A DNA stretch of 64,000 nt, taken from the NCBI RefSeq assembly GCF_000003815.2, contig NC_049991.1, positions 18,382,037 through 18,446,036 of the forward strand. The letters are read 5' to 3'. Numbering within the stretch: the first letter of the stretch is position 1; the number at the start of each line of letters is the position of its first letter. Position numbers and translations under genes: made by a program. The notes beneath the pieces are model-generated. The model was not told the origin of the DNA, searched no databases, and worked only from the letters and a program-made list of their open reading frames with translations. Source of the stretch: Branchiostoma floridae (lineage: Eukaryota > Chordata > Leptocardii > Amphioxiformes > Branchiostomatidae). Below are positions 13,713 to 27,290 of the stretch, in pieces.

Positions 13713-13838
13713 AGTGAGTGAGTGAGTGAGTGAGTGAGTGAGTGAGTGAGTGAGTGAGTGAGTGAGTGAGTGAGTGAGTGAGTGAGTGAGTGAGTGAGTG
13801 AGTGAGTGAGTGAGTGAGTGAGTGAGTGAGTGAGTGAG
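13713..13838. repeat. (GTGA)n microsatellite
   Basis: About 31 uninterrupted GTGA units, followed by a short GAGA tract. Confidence 0.95.
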
Positions 13839-14600
13839 ATAGAGAAAGAGAGGTTTTCGTAAATAAAGTTGCCTTATACGCTTAAACACTCGTCAACAGA
13901 AAATAACCTTCCTGTTTTGCCGACAATCCAGGGCGGAGCGAGCTTACCATGAGGAACGCGGGGATCTGCCATGTAAAGCCGTGCAGGACACCCTCCTCAA
14001 GCCGCGCTATCCTCTGTTTACAAACGGCATTACATGCCTCATTAACGGACACAACAACATGTAGTAAAGCATGTCCCTGTGGTTGGGTACATATATCATC
14101 GTTATAAACTGCAGATCCTTATCTTAGCTATAGTGACCAGATATTGTAGTGGTCTCCTACAGGCTTCATTGGTTGACGAAACTGAAATAAAGATGATTGA
14201 GAAATATGCCACTGTGATTGCCAATTTGTCCCTCTCTGAGCTTCTCATCGTCCCTATCTGTGCAATTATTGCTACCTTTAAGCAACCAGTGTCGACTAAG
14301 GGGCAGAAGCACCATCATTGAATATCACAATACAAGAAACTTGTTTTCGGTGATGCGTGATGCGGGTTTGATCCTATATATATATTTGTTTCGAGATCAC
14401 AGAAAAAAGTATGTAAATGTATACAAGACAGGGGAATCGCGTCCATTGGAATCGAGTTGTCCATTGGAACCATAAGAACAAATCTTAAAGCTCTATAAAC
14501 CTTTTTAAATTCAAAAAAGTTTTCAATGAAAATTTTATGTGCTAGGAGAGTCACTAAAGGTTTGAAATTCAGGTAATAAGATATGCTAAATCACAGATAC

Positions 14601-14672
14601 TCAAGCAGCTGGATATGATTTTTGGAAACGGTCAGACGTTTCAGGTAGCTTCATCTACGTTCTCGGTGATCT
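14601..14672 (-). repeat. Dispersed repeat with conserved hairpin, copy 2
   Basis: Shares AGCTGGATATGATTTTTGG and GGTCAGACGTTTCAG with copy 1. The hairpin arm sequence differs (GTAG/CTAC), and the upstream CTGACGA is degraded. Confidence 0.55.
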
Positions 14673-15014
14673 GTTGAAGAGCTGTTTTTTTTTACCAAAA
14701 AAATGATATGCAGGTGATGTAAAGACGGCTTGTAGATACGTTTTGCTTGCAGAATAAGGGTCATGATTGTTTTCGAGGACGTTGGATAGCGTTTGCAACA
14801 GTTTGAAATATACCATAACACCAGAATCCCAGCCGACCTCCTTCCTGTAAGTTATTCTATGGACGCTAACGAAGGAAAACACGGAGATTATGTAGGATCA
14901 ACAGGCGGGAGCCGGGGAGGTACAGGGGGCATGCAATACTCCACCAGCTAGGCTACATTAAACTCTTCTGATGGCTGAAAAGTAGTAGTACTAATAATAC
15001 TAGTAACCACCTGA

Positions 15015-15217
15015 TTCACCTTTATCCGCGGGGTAACCTATATCCGTTGACTGTACTTAAAAACAATGTTTGAATTGATGTTAAGTCGATGGCCCATGGG
15101 AGCAAGTTGCATGTTTAAATGTTACAGTTTGAAGCCATAATCTGAAGACTTGATATTTCTAGATACATTTTTTTTTCAAATCAACGGATAAAGGTTACCG
15201 GGCGGATAAAGTTGAAC
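15015..15217. mobile_element. Short inverted-repeat MITE (TTCACCTTTATCC ends), copy 1
   Basis: The left end TTCACCTTTATCCGCGGGGT and the right end with ATCAACGGATAAAGGTTACC then GGCGGATAAAGTTGAAC form imperfect inverted repeats around about 130 bp of A/T-rich DNA. Confidence 0.6.
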
Positions 15218-15934
15218 TAGCGTGTTACTAGTTTACAGCGATCAAAGAAGCCTAGTGTACATTAGCAAGAGGAATAAATGTGAATACTGGCCGAATGGTA
15301 CAATGGTTTGCAAGAGGGGTTAGCCCTGTTGGCCAACATGTTCTCCCCTGGCCATTCAGTGCACAGTTTCTACTATTTCTTCAGGCACCAAACGTGTCTG
15401 GTGGTGACTATAGGTTTGTTACTGACATTTTTAAACAACTATCGAGTACTTACATTGCTTACCGTATTCGTTTCGATGTCTCTTTGACACCTTAGTCAGA
15501 TATTCTAACTGGAGTTCTGCTTCTCACCACTATATGTAGTAGCCAATGTAGGTGGCGCTTTTGCGGTGAGAAAACAATCCCAAACGTGGCTAAGCTTGTA
15601 CACCCCCTCGTCGAACCGTGTGTGCAAAAATAATTCTCCTATATTCTACCAACCTGATGAAACTATTTTCGGTTTGTTACTAACCGCTGTCACCCAACCC
15701 CAACGGCCAATCACCCTTGTCGATAAACAGTTTGTCATCAGATGTGGCCTGACATTGACTCAACACTACCATCAGATATGGGCTGTATACTGTAACAGAA
15801 TATACGTTAGTCTGGGCTGTTTTAGATAAAATGAAAAATACGAGGAGCGGGGAAAGAGACAGAAGTTAAACGATGGGAGGGGGGTTCTTTTACGTAACAG
15901 ATGATGGTGTTGTTTTTGTTCAAAGCCTTTACAC

Positions 15935-15984
15935 ACATAAACATACCGCACACAAACACAAACACTCACACATATAAATACACA

Positions 15985-16024
<40 letters not shown>

Positions 16025-16205
16025 CACACAAACACACACACACACACGCACACTCAACACACGCACACACACACACGCACATTTATATATGTATACACGC
16101 ACACATACATACACACACAATACACAACACAAAAACCAAAATTACACACACACATGTGCAAACATTCACACATGTATACACACAAACATACGTATGTGTG
16201 TCCAT
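15935..16205. repeat. (CA)n-rich microsatellite region
   Basis: Interrupted CA repeats over about 270 bp with CACATA and CACGCA variants. Confidence 0.9.
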
Positions 16206-17189
16206 GTAAAATTAAAATAATTGGTTCCAGCATGCTGCTTGATCTTGCAGCCTATAAGATAATTTCACGGTATTTAGAGTTTCCATGAACAATAGATTCA
16301 TTTCCTTCCAGGACAGCAGACAGAGCGACCCTGAGGTACAGTTTGCTGTGTTTTTTCAACCCACATTACCGACAGGGGAACAGATATTTACAGCCAATTC
16401 CCGCGGTTTTAAACCCGGAACATTGCCGCCGCCATTTTTTACAGTACTCCTGAGAAGTCTGACGACACGTTCCCGACCCTTGTGTTGTAGGTTTAAGGAG
16501 CTAGTCGTAAAGTAGAAAGTTGAGTCCACCACCGGACCCTTGACGCGTTAGTGTTTCCGAGTCTGTGGCTTACTTCATGCCAAGAGAAAATACAATAGCT
16601 TCCGGTGGGGCTAAAAACTTTGTCTGATGAAAGGAACATATTAATGATTCGGTCTGGCAGTAAGTAGATGTATCCCGACCAGTGCACGGAGTGACCTTGT
16701 TGTTCTGTTTGAGAATTTCGTTGGTATGCTGGCTAATAATTTCTGACATCTCCAGAGGGAGCTGCCCAAAATATTTGGGACTTAATGGGGACATCTGAAG
16801 ACTATACCAGACTGGCACTGTTTGGGATTACGGATGAGAAAACTTCCGAAGTAAGGAGACAGAAAAGCTAGGTGGCGAACAAAACAAATGCATACACTAG
16901 CACAAAGGGGTCAAATTTCTTGTAAACTTGGACTTGTAGTTCTCATAAAAAGTTCTCCTAAAAAAGTTGTTTTTTCTTCAGATCCGAATCTGCATTTAGA
17001 TCCTCTCAAAGCTTAGCCAGTAATTCCTTGAGTCAATATTTTATCAAAATAATCATTATCATTAAAATCCTTAATCATTAAAATCATTATCATACCTTTT
17101 GTTTTAGCTGTCTTATCGCACAAAATAGTACGTTAGTACTTTTGAAAATGTGGCCTTTGGTGCGGGGGTTAACAATTAAATTGAAAGTG

Positions 17190-17408
17190 AAATAGAATAG
17201 AATAGAATAGAATAGAATAGAACGGAAAAAGGATTGAATAGAATAGAATAGAATAGAATGGCGTAGAGTAGAATAGAATAGAGTAGAATGGAATAGAATA
17301 GAATAGAATAGAATGGAATGGAATAGAATAGAATAGAATAGAATAGAATAGAATAGAATAGAATAGAATAGAATAGAATAGAATAGAATAGAATAGAATA
17401 GAATAGAG
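17190..17408. repeat. (AATAG)n pentanucleotide microsatellite
   Basis: About 40 units of AATAG with a few AATGG variants. It generates a spurious FYSIL repeat frame on the minus strand. Confidence 0.95.
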
Positions 17409-17429
17409 AAAGGAAACAAATACGTAATT

Positions 17430-18030
17430 TTGTGTTTATTGCTCAAGCATCTTCATCTGGTGAAGATCTTAGATGCAGGAGCAGATTTCTTTCGAACGTC
17501 TTGAGGTCCTGGAGCTCGTTTATAAGACGCGAGATCCTTATCTCCACCCAAGTCAACTTGACAGCTTCATCCGAATCTTCGCGGGAACATCAACAGGTGT
17601 TCCGGCTTAGACGTGGGAAATATTTTCCTCTCCGGTCCTCTCGCTTCAGCATGACGAACCGTGCCTCACACAGGTGACAGTTCTCGGCCTCCCGACACGC
17701 CGTCGTCCCCTCCCACGGGACCAGGTGAGTGCGCTGCTGCCCGACGTCCCCCCTCGCACCGGTGCGATCGTGTGCGCTGCCCTCTGCACCCGACCGGAGG
17801 AAACTTTACCAAAAGCAACAGCAGGAGGTCCCCGAAGATGCAGCGGCGCTGGAGGCAACACGGCCGGGGCCGTCCCTGGAAGTAATTGCGATACTGTGCA
17901 AATAAACTCCGGCCTTCTAACAGCAGAACTCGAGCCGCAAGACAAGCAGGATTCAACTTGGGTGTTCGGAGGTCGAAGACACGCGGAGAAGAGCTCTTTA
18001 AGGCGTTATCTTTGAGACCGTCGGCAATAG
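17430..18030. other. GC/CpG-rich island without an assignable gene
   Basis: GC and CpG content rises sharply from about 17640 to 18000. Just upstream, TTTATAAGACGC at 17518 resembles a TATA box on the plus strand, and a donor-like CCAG|GTGAGTG is at about 17724. This could be a promoter and first exon of a plus-strand gene leading out of the repeat-rich zone. Frames are open on both strands and I recognise no protein. Confidence 0.3.
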
Positions 18031-18059
18031 AAAAGTAATCCAAACGAAAACACAGAACA

Positions 18060-21000
18060 CATGTAGAGCTATACGTCTGGGCAGTTCTCTCACTGATTCA
18101 AGGGCAAGGCAGATGAATAGTGTCAGTTTTGACAACACAACATACATTCATAACAAACATGTTTCCAATGATAAAACATAACATGGACACTTATATCATC
18201 CTGACTTACAACTTAAAATAATATTCCGTGGTTTGCTACTTCTTTGTTTATCTTCTGGTTAGACGTATTTAATTAGATTCCCTTTTCATACGCAGTGCTT
18301 AAATTCCTTGATGGAGGAAGATTAAAGTACTTACGAAATCGGTTAAAGCTTAAAATAAACAATCCACAAATGGGCGAATCAGTGGTAGGCTATAAGACTT
18401 AGTGTAGATGTTGTTTATTCATCAAGTTTGTTGATTAATCAGATTTGTTATTACAAACACGCACACACATACACAAACACACATACAAACATTAAACAAA
18501 ATACCTATATACTGAATTCGAAGATAATATGCAAAATCGTAATGCCCAAACCAGTGGCGGTGTTGAAAGTTTAAAGACAGGTTAGTGGTTTTAGTTTGAC
18601 TTTCAATACTTGACGGTTTACTTGGCAACTATTACTAACCTAAACTTAGTATAGATCATTTAAGGACAAGTTCTTTGTACCAGTCAACTCAAAAAGCCAA
18701 AGAAAATTTCTGTTCGCTGCTGCTTTATTTCTGATGAAAATAGAACACCTGGCGACAAACCTACTATGATATCCAAGGGTGGCATTTCCGACAGGTTCAG
18801 CATCTAAGTTACAGAACCATTCCGCCCCCCTCCCCCCTTCCTATGGCCGTGCACTGTTACATCGGTACGTGCCAGCCCCGGTCCCGGTACGGACCCGTGT
18901 CCCGGTAGGTATGCCGCGGGTCTGCTGCACAGGCAGATAAAAATAGACGGACCCAGCCCGAGAAGGGAACACCGCAACAATATCTTTCAACACGTCCGGC
19001 CCTTGGAGAAAAATGGGGCCCACCGAGAGATCTTCCAATTGGAAGTGTGACCTTGGATGGCGTTTGGCATTTTAACTATTTTCCGATATCTTTTCGTGGG
19101 AGAGGACGCTGCGTACGACCTGAATTATGTTTCCCTTCAACACTTTTATTATCTCTTTTTATTAGCTATCACATATCACATAACTGATAAGCAAATTTGT
19201 TACATCTGTAGGAGTCATTCCACAAGGAACGATGCTTTTTACTTGAGATCGTTCGACATTTTCGTCACTTATTCTTCTTTCATCCTTTCCTTCTTCAACA
19301 ACTAAAATGTTGTTGTCGTAATAATTGACTAGGCTTGAATATACAATCTGTAGTCTCTGTCCATTCTCTTTCATGATTTCTGTATCTTTTTGTTCGCCAC
19401 AGAGGCAAATTCGCCACCATGGACGAAATGTACAGAATAGCAGCCGACACCGCCTATCAAGCGCAGCTCTCCCTTCCTTCTTCAGCAATTAAACGGCTGT
19501 AGTAAACAACACGGCTAAACGTTCCACTCTTCACACCCCTCCACCCATTCACTGTCTCCCCTTTCCTAACCCCATCCATCACTCCAACAACGAGCCTGTC
19601 GGGCGGTACTTACTCCAGACTCGCCCAGGCCAACTCGCCCAGGAGATCCCCCTGCTCGACACGCTAGAACCCAGCCGATTTATACGATTACCGACTGTTG
19701 ACACTGCCAGGCTTGGGCGGTGTAGGCCTCGCATTCCTCCGCAAATTTTCCCGACTCTCGTCCTCCATTAAAAGATCAGAATCAAGCTTAAAATATCTGC
19801 AGGCAGGCCCTGCGCGGGACGGCGTCGAAAGGCACTGTCCAGGCGATGTTGTCGGCACTAGGGCACGGGTCAGGCCGGGTAGAACTGGGGGAAAGGGTGG
19901 CAATGGAACAGTTCAGTAGGTTGTCGCCAGCAGTGGAGCATTGTATGAAAATATTGTTTGATAAACGTAGATAATGATTCTTCGTCGAAAAAAAATATGT
20001 TCATATCAGAGTGATTGAATATGCGAAATGCCGCTTTGACTTAGCACAGAATCTGGGAAACTGTACAGTTATGTAAATTATCTATAGCTGCCACATTTTG
20101 TCGATTATGGAATTTGTATTGGGGGAGATAAATACAGAAGAAACCACAGGACTCAGTCTTACCAATGCCAATTCGACAATATATTTCTTAATCGAAACAA
20201 CATGTGAAAATGTTGTATCTTAAAAATTTTAATGGAATTGAATTAAATGTAAAACTCTATCGATACAGTTATGAACTGACTCGACGACGAGTATCTCACT
20301 GCATGAAGCTGTGGCGCGTCGACGGCGTCGCTGCTGCCGAGTGATTTGACTGAGCATTATAAGAACTGTATGGATAACAACTAATCTTATTATGTTTTTG
20401 CTTTGTCAGCTGTAATTATCATTTTCAGAGGTGATGTTGGAAATTATCTACCTGCTAGAGTGCATCATTTTTGTGTCCTGTATGTTCTTTTGTTGATTAA
20501 TAAATATAAAAAGAAATCCTTGACTAGCCGTCCTCAGGCCGGGACGCCGCCCTGATCATGACCGGCGGGTTGAGAGGAATGTGGACGGGCCGAGGAGCCC
20601 AAGGTTCCCGAGGATGTTTTCATTCCTGTCTGACAGCGCAGCTGAACGGGAGGGTCATCCGGGGGTGAAGACTTCTGCCATGTCAGGAAGGAACGCACAC
20701 AGAACGTACATCGTTTATTAGTTTCTTTTCAAATAGGAGAAGAAGAAAAGTGCTATTGTATTGCTAACATTAACACGTAAACAATCAACCGTTTCTATAA
20801 AGCAGCTGGTTCGAACACGAAGATTGCATTGTATGATTGTATTACGTCAAAAAGCAGTTACTCAAGCAACTGGATATGATTTTGGAAATATTCTTGTGTA
20901 GCTGCTCCTTAGCATATCTTATCACCTGGATGTCTAACTTTCATTGACTTATTTTTGTATTACTTACTTACTTGTACGTTAAATGTCCTCAGTTGTATTG

Positions 21001-21380
21001 TACCTAAAAATCTTAGATGTAGATGTAGATCATCATTAATAAAACGTGGTACTATTCATCTGCCGCTGCCCCAGAAGACGAAATCATTGGTGTACTTGCA
21101 TGCATGAGAAAGATCATCTATAGACTAGACACTTTTACGTTATTTATCGTGTAGCCGTACACGCAATTAGCTTTTGTACACTAGTTTGCAAATAAACATA
21201 TGCTTCGAAGTTATTCAATTAGGTAAGCTAGACCACACCATAAACACAACTTTGACGAGGCACGCTCAAAGCTACATGTAAAAGTAAGACAAAAGAATTA
21301 TCAAAGGGTAGACTTTAACTTGGGGACCAATTTGATAGAACGATTATTGTGTTAGTTGGTTAGGTCAGAAAAAGACACAC
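18060..21380. other. No gene recognised
   Basis: Single-copy sequence with GC-rich patches at 18830-19060, 19560-19920 and 20520-20690. Open frames there are short and lie on both strands. Confidence 0.4.
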
Positions 21381-21388
21381 AGAAGAAC

Positions 21389-21406
21389 CCCCCCCCCCCC
21401 CCCCCA
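21389..21406. repeat. Poly-C run followed by poly-A
   Basis: About 17 consecutive C bases followed by seven A bases, a likely sequencing and assembly error spot. Confidence 0.9.
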
Positions 21407-21818
21407 AAAAAAGTACAGTAGAGTTTGGTTTGGATATGAGATGGACCCGAAGTGGTGGGTACTGCACCTAACCGATCAGTGCTTTAAATTGATCTGGATA
21501 ACTGTGTTAGTGGGCAGATAAGTCGGTAAGGTTATATAACATCCCTTGTTTATGATTCACAATTGAAAATAGTGCAAAAATACTTCAAAAGTGTATTATG
21601 TAGCACATCCCTTGCAACACTCTACCAACGTCTCTGGACACATGTATGTATGACTGAGGTATCCACACCCCATGCATCGTCAACTGGTATAAAACAAGCT
21701 TACCAAAATGATCTGTGTCACTACCCCATAATCACCCTGATCGTGCTAGAGTAAACATTTGCAGTCACCATCTTTCTTGGAACAGATGATAAGGGATAGG
21801 AGCGCGTGTATAGTATGC

Positions 21819-21910
21819 CAAAAAGCAGTTATTCAAGCAACTGGATATGATTTTGGTTTAGAAACGTCAGAAGTTTCAAATAGCACCCGCTATCTTTGGT
21901 CAGTGACACT
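21819..21910 (-). repeat. Dispersed repeat with conserved hairpin, copy 4
   Basis: Shares CAAGCAACTGGATATGATTT and AAACGTCAGAAGTTTC. On the minus strand the hairpin is AGATAGC-GGGT-GCTATTT, preceded by CTGACCA and followed by GAAAC. Confidence 0.55.
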
Positions 21911-22049
21911 GAAGTGATCTGGGACAAACTGGTCTTTTATACCCCCTTTATAACTATGAATGCAAACAAGTGTCATAGTCTGTATAGACTTTGGTGTCCA
22001 AAAGGAAACAAGGTAAGACAAAGTCACTCTGAAGACACTTTTGGATAAT

Positions 22050-22655
22050 AGTGTGTGTTTGGGAGATAATATATTGTCACTTATATATAGCAAGAAGAAA
22101 TTTATTTCACGACAATTGTACACGGAAAAATGTATGACAACTATTACACAAAGTACAAAAGAAAGGCATAGAATAAAACACAACATTCTAATTACTATAA
22201 AAACAAAGGCTAGCATACGTTTTTGATATAGTGTTACTATGCTAATGACACTATTTAATGTGAGTTTGTGAGAAGATATATAGTCACTTTATTGCAAGAA
22301 GAAATTCATTTCACGACAATTGTACACGGTAAGCTGTATGGCAACAACTATTACACAAAATACAAAAGAAATGTATGGAATAAAACACAACATTCTAGTT
22401 ACTATAAAAATAAAGGCTAGCATAAGTCTTTGATATAGTGTTACCATGCTAATGACAATGTGTGTGTTTGAGAGATAATATATTGTCTCTTAAGAAGGAA
22501 TCTATTTCACGACAATCGTACACGGTAAAATGTATGGTATCAACTGTTACACAAAGTTCAAAATAAAGGTACGGAATAAAGCGCAACATCCTAGTTAGTA
22601 TGAAAATAAAGGCCAGCATAAGTCTTTGATATAGTGTTACCTGCTAATGGCACTC
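22050..22655. repeat. Three tandem units of ~205 bp
   Basis: Each unit has GATAATATATTGTC-like start, ATTTCACGACAATTGTACAC, AATAAAACACAACATTCTA and GCTAGCATAAGTCTTTGATA. Units begin near 22050, 22260 and 22458. Confidence 0.85.
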
Positions 22656-22964
22656 TTTAGGCTTACAGACTGTAAGGTAATGTGCTTCATAATTACATTA
22701 TTGTAGCGATGTTATCGTCTCTATCACGGGTTGATAGGGCTTATAGGCTTGGGCTGTGTCTGAGCTGGTGTCCCCAGTCTGGCCAGCACGTAAGCTAACT
22801 CGGCCGTAAGACAATACCGACGCCCTGGTTACTTTTCCACGAAGATGTCCACGTATATGTGTAGTGTGTGTAGAGAAAATATATATTTTTCATATCGTGT
22901 ATTAACTTATATATTCATTTACGTGTTGCGATACTTGTACAATTTACATCAGTACAAAATTATA

Positions 22965-23085
22965 TAGGTACAGATACAGATACAGATATCTCTCTCTATA
23001 TATAGAGAGAGAGAGAAAGGGGGAGAGAGAGGGGGAGAAATAGAGACAGAAAGAGAGAGTGGGGTAGAGAAAGAGATATACAGAT
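22965..23085. repeat. GATA/GAGA microsatellite
   Basis: CAGATA units followed by an interrupted GAGA tract with an inverted TCTC block at its start. Confidence 0.85.
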
Positions 23086-24242
23086 ACATACGAGCATTTT
23101 AAAGGAATTCTGAAAACTAGTCTACACACAAACAGCAGTGTTTCAATTACAGTAATCGAAAAATCTTGGCATTTATTGTCAAGAATTACGCTTTGAAATC
23201 AAGAAATAATCGAGTCCCGAAAGATAACAAGAAGTTTCCACAAAAACGTACGATATCTTTGAATGTTGAAATACACTATCAATCATACTATCACGTGATT
23301 TGTAGTGAACTTTAAGTCGACAGTTGCAACAGAAAAGTTGCACAACCAGACGAAGAAAATATTGCCAGTTCGTAATCTTATTGATATAAAGAAGATTATC
23401 GCCGTATTCACGCTGTATCCTTTCTTCAAATAGCCAAAGCTCTTGCTATCGTCACTCGTCAGGACGTTAACAATGTATATGCAAGTCCTTAAACTGTGCT
23501 GCAATTTGGCCCGGTGCTTACATGTATATTTATATATAATGCGTCGTAGTGAAAGGCAAGTGTGCAGGAATAGGCGTATGTGCGAATCCGCAAACACAGT
23601 AAAAAAAGTAGTAGCAAGACCTACATGTATATGGGATTACATTGTCGTGAATACATTTCATAGGCTAGTTCATTTTCATATAGACTTAGAATTCGGCATA
23701 CCCACAGCAAACAGTACTTGAAACATTTCATACAATTTTTTTTGCTGACCATCGACTTAGTTATTACATTCTATTATTTTAGACACAAGGCTATATGTTG
23801 AGTGATACAAGTTCGCTGAGGGAATACGAAATGAGCATTTGTACCTGCAAGCAGTATGTTTCAGCCAATTACTTACATCACTAACATAGATACCCCATTC
23901 TGTACGGTTGTATCACAAGAATCGCCCGCATACATGAGAAATGTACAATGGTTTAGAAAGAAACATACAGAAAGTTTAACGTTCAGTGTTAAATTTGACA
24001 TTTCGTTATTCAAGACTGGGCATGCGCCTCCACCAGCTTTCTTCATATATCATTTGTCTCATAATTTAAGTTGATCATTTTAGTTCCTTCTGTGACAAGT
24101 ATACGTATTGTTTATATTTCGCTTCATTTTGTATTTTGTTTACTTTTATGTTTTGTGTATGAATAGTGGTGGCGCTAATAATATAAGTTTGTCAACTTGA
24201 GTGCACCATTACGTCTGCCATACCGGTCTGTTTACTTATAAT

Positions 24243-24286
24243 TTTTGCCCACCCGAGCTAAGTACAGGTCACAACAAGACAATATA
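24243..24286 (-). mobile_element. LINE 3' UTR remnant, second copy
   Basis: TTTTTGCCCACCCGAGCTAA then GTACAGGTCACAACAAGACA, matching 9520-9565. Confidence 0.4.
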
Positions 24287-24964
24287 TATAAGATATCACA
24301 GATCTAGTCTAACACAGAAGTTGGACTTATTTTTGCGTTTCGTGGTGATGGTGAGAATGCAGAACTGTATGGGTTTAGCAACAGTCAGTATGTCAAAACG
24401 CACGAGGAATATAAATTTGTCAGTGCTACTAATATGTCTGCAGTGATAGAATCTACCTTCTATATAACTAAATAGAGTATTTCTATTGTTAACAGACTTA
24501 GTACAACCATATACGTAAAGTGCACTTCATCTTCTGTTTAAGGTACAAAATTAACAAACTCTTGTTCTAGAGGAGTGCGGTTGTGCCTTCCTGATAAAAA
24601 AAAGAACAATGTTAGGGGTCAAGCCCCGGTGTCAAACGGTGAGGTCAGCAGGCCCCGGGCACAGGGATCAAATTACGGCCGCAGTCGAGGGATTAGCTGT
24701 CTTCGAGATGCACAGCGACGTTTATGTCAGGAACAATTACGCACATAAGTGGGTTATGGTCAAGTATGCGCCCAGAGCTACCCGGCAAGATTAGCAACAA
24801 AGTAAAAAGGAATGCGAGGCGCACTTGCTCTTTTCGGTCTTATCGTTGACATTATTAGACGTGAACTTCAGGGTGAGTCGCGGTGTTTTTGGAGCTATCC
24901 GTGTCAGGGCATCTGATTTTTGTTATGTACACAACGTCCTTGACAATGTTCGAGGCATAAAGAA

Positions 24965-25390
24965 AGAAGTAAATGGTCTTAAAACTTGTGTAAAAACATC
25001 TTGACACGCTCTTTTGTTTGTCAACCTTCGTTCATCGCATTTTTCAGCCTATAGTCCGTCAAAAAGGCAGAACAAACGTATAGTTTGTTCCTTTAAGAAA
25101 ATAAAAAGCAAGTGGTCTTAAAACTTGTGTGATTTCATCTTGACACATTCTTTTGTTTGTCAACTTTTGTTCATCACATTTATAAGGCAATAGTCCGCCA
25201 ATAAGGCATAACAAACCTACAGCTTTTTCCTTAAAGAAAACAAAAAGCAATTGGTCTAAAAACTTGTGTAAAAACAAGCTTGACACGACCATTTGTTTGA
25301 CAACTTTTGTTCATCTTTTTAGTTGTCAACGTTTTTCAGGCAACAGTCCGCCAATAAAGCAGAACAAATGCACAGCTTTTTCCTTGAGAC
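24965..25390. repeat. Three tandem units of ~140 bp
   Basis: Repeated blocks TGGTCTTAAAACTTGTGT, CTTTTGTTTGTCAAC and AATAGTCCGCCAATAAGGCA occur three times. Confidence 0.8.
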
Positions 25391-26706
25391 CCATTAACCA
25401 CCAGTACTTGAACTGACTGAAAGCGATTTTTTAAAAACGTTTGTAGACTTAATTTTGTCAAATGTCAAGCTTAAACGTTTCTTTCTTTGCCAGTGAATAG
25501 CAAGGACGTCCATTAGAATACCCCGAGCGCAGAATGGCCTTGGACAAAGCGCAGCGGGAATTGCTCAAGCCCCAAGCGAATTCCATTATCTTGTAGCCAA
25601 GTTTCCTTGGTGTTTGTTTATCAAAACAGAATTTAGCGGAGAGACCATTACGGAAATCAGTAAGAGATCTACAGCAGGGTGTAACCGTAGAGGCGCGGCT
25701 CCATAACCAAGTTACCGCAAAGTTCCTTTCACTTGTTCTTAATCCAAAACTGTTTTTATCAGAGTCTAGTCCTCACATGACCCTACCTTACCTTATGGGT
25801 ATAGTTTTATATTTACTATTAGTAGATAAGGTGTTCTTATTCAGAAATGGGACACAAAAGTGAATTGTTGACATTGTCAGGATCACATTTGGGTGGTAAA
25901 TGGCTTCCGTGTGAAGGGGCATTCTTGTCCGTAAAGATGTTAGGGGATTGTGACAATTTCGGTTAACTGGTTGAAATCAGCGGACACAAAGCCGGCACGA
26001 TTGACTGACACTTTCGCCCAGCCGGTTGAGAAACTCCTTTGTGACACTGCGAGGAAAGAGAACAGGCGTAAGGCCACAGAAAGTAAATTTTGTGAATGAC
26101 ATCAACGCGCTCATTAATTTTCGCCTGATTTCAGGGGAAAAAAACAAGATTTTTTTCCTCTTCGGGTATGGTCACATAGACCAAAAGGGGCAAACATGTT
26201 GTGTTGTAGCCTAATAATCATACTTGTAGAAGTGACACTAGGGATGTAGCCATGGATATGGTTGCAGAAACTTGTTGGATAGTTGTAAAAGTGCATCCAA
26301 TATGGTAGCCATAGTTGTCAACTTGGCAAGTGAATCCAATGTACCACACTAGTATCACTTTTACTACAATAATTAACTTCAGGAAAGAATGCCCTGTTAG
26401 TTGTGATGCCACGTTTTGTCACTTCAAATATTCTTACGACGTTTATGGTGTCTATTTTACAAATTTAGCCATCCAGTTTTTTTTACCCATCTTGTTTTAT
26501 TCGCCCTATCTCATTATTTTTGCACTCTGCATAGGATGCCATCCATAAAACTTACTTGCTGTGGCCTAAGTTGGAATGTCGAGGTACGGAAATGGCTGGA
26601 AATTCAATTGTAGCCAACCTTTATATGTGCTTCATTCATGTTGGGCAGAGTACAGCACAAAAATGATTAGTCTATGACGTCAGGGCGTCTTAAGAGGTTT
26701 CTTGAC

Positions 26707-27290
26707 GGCTAATATAGCAAAAAAGAATGTTTACTGGTTAAGGACTCAATTGTTCATATGGAATTTAATAATTTTCGGCCGTGGCCTCTCTTATTTTCCC
26801 ACCACTTCTGAAATCCAACTTGCAGGCGTCATTCGCATATTGCAAAGGGCGTTGAACCCAGTTTGTGATATTTATCATTCTATTTTTACGTTCTTTCAAC
26901 GATTGATGTTATAGAAAAAAAGAACGTTTACTAGCTAGTTAAGGACTCAATTGTCCATATGGAATTTAATAATTTTTGGCCGTGGCCTCTCTTATTTTCC
27001 CACCACTTCAACAAACCAAGTTGCAGGCGTCATTCGCATATTGCAAAGGGTGTTGGACCTGAGTTTATGGTATCATGTTATATTTACTTTCTTTCAACGA
27101 TTAATGTTATAGCAAAAAAGAAATGTTTACTATTTAAGGACTCAATTGTCCATATGGAATTTAATAATTTTCGGCCGTGGCCTTTCTTATTTTCCCACCC
27201 CTTCTGAAATCAAAGTTGCAGGCGTCATTCGCACATTGCAAAGGGCGTTGAACCCGCGCTACCCAGTTTATGATATCTATAATTTTATGT
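26707..27290. repeat. Three tandem units of ~195 bp
   Basis: Each unit has AAGGACTCAATTGTxCATAT, TTCGGCCGTGGCCTCTCTTA and GCAGGCGTCATTCGCATATT. Units start near 26737, 26938 and 27135. Confidence 0.85.

Noticed and set aside
17661-18043. Proline/arginine-rich coding exon on either strand
   Set aside because: Both strands open because of CpG-rich composition; no recognisable domain.
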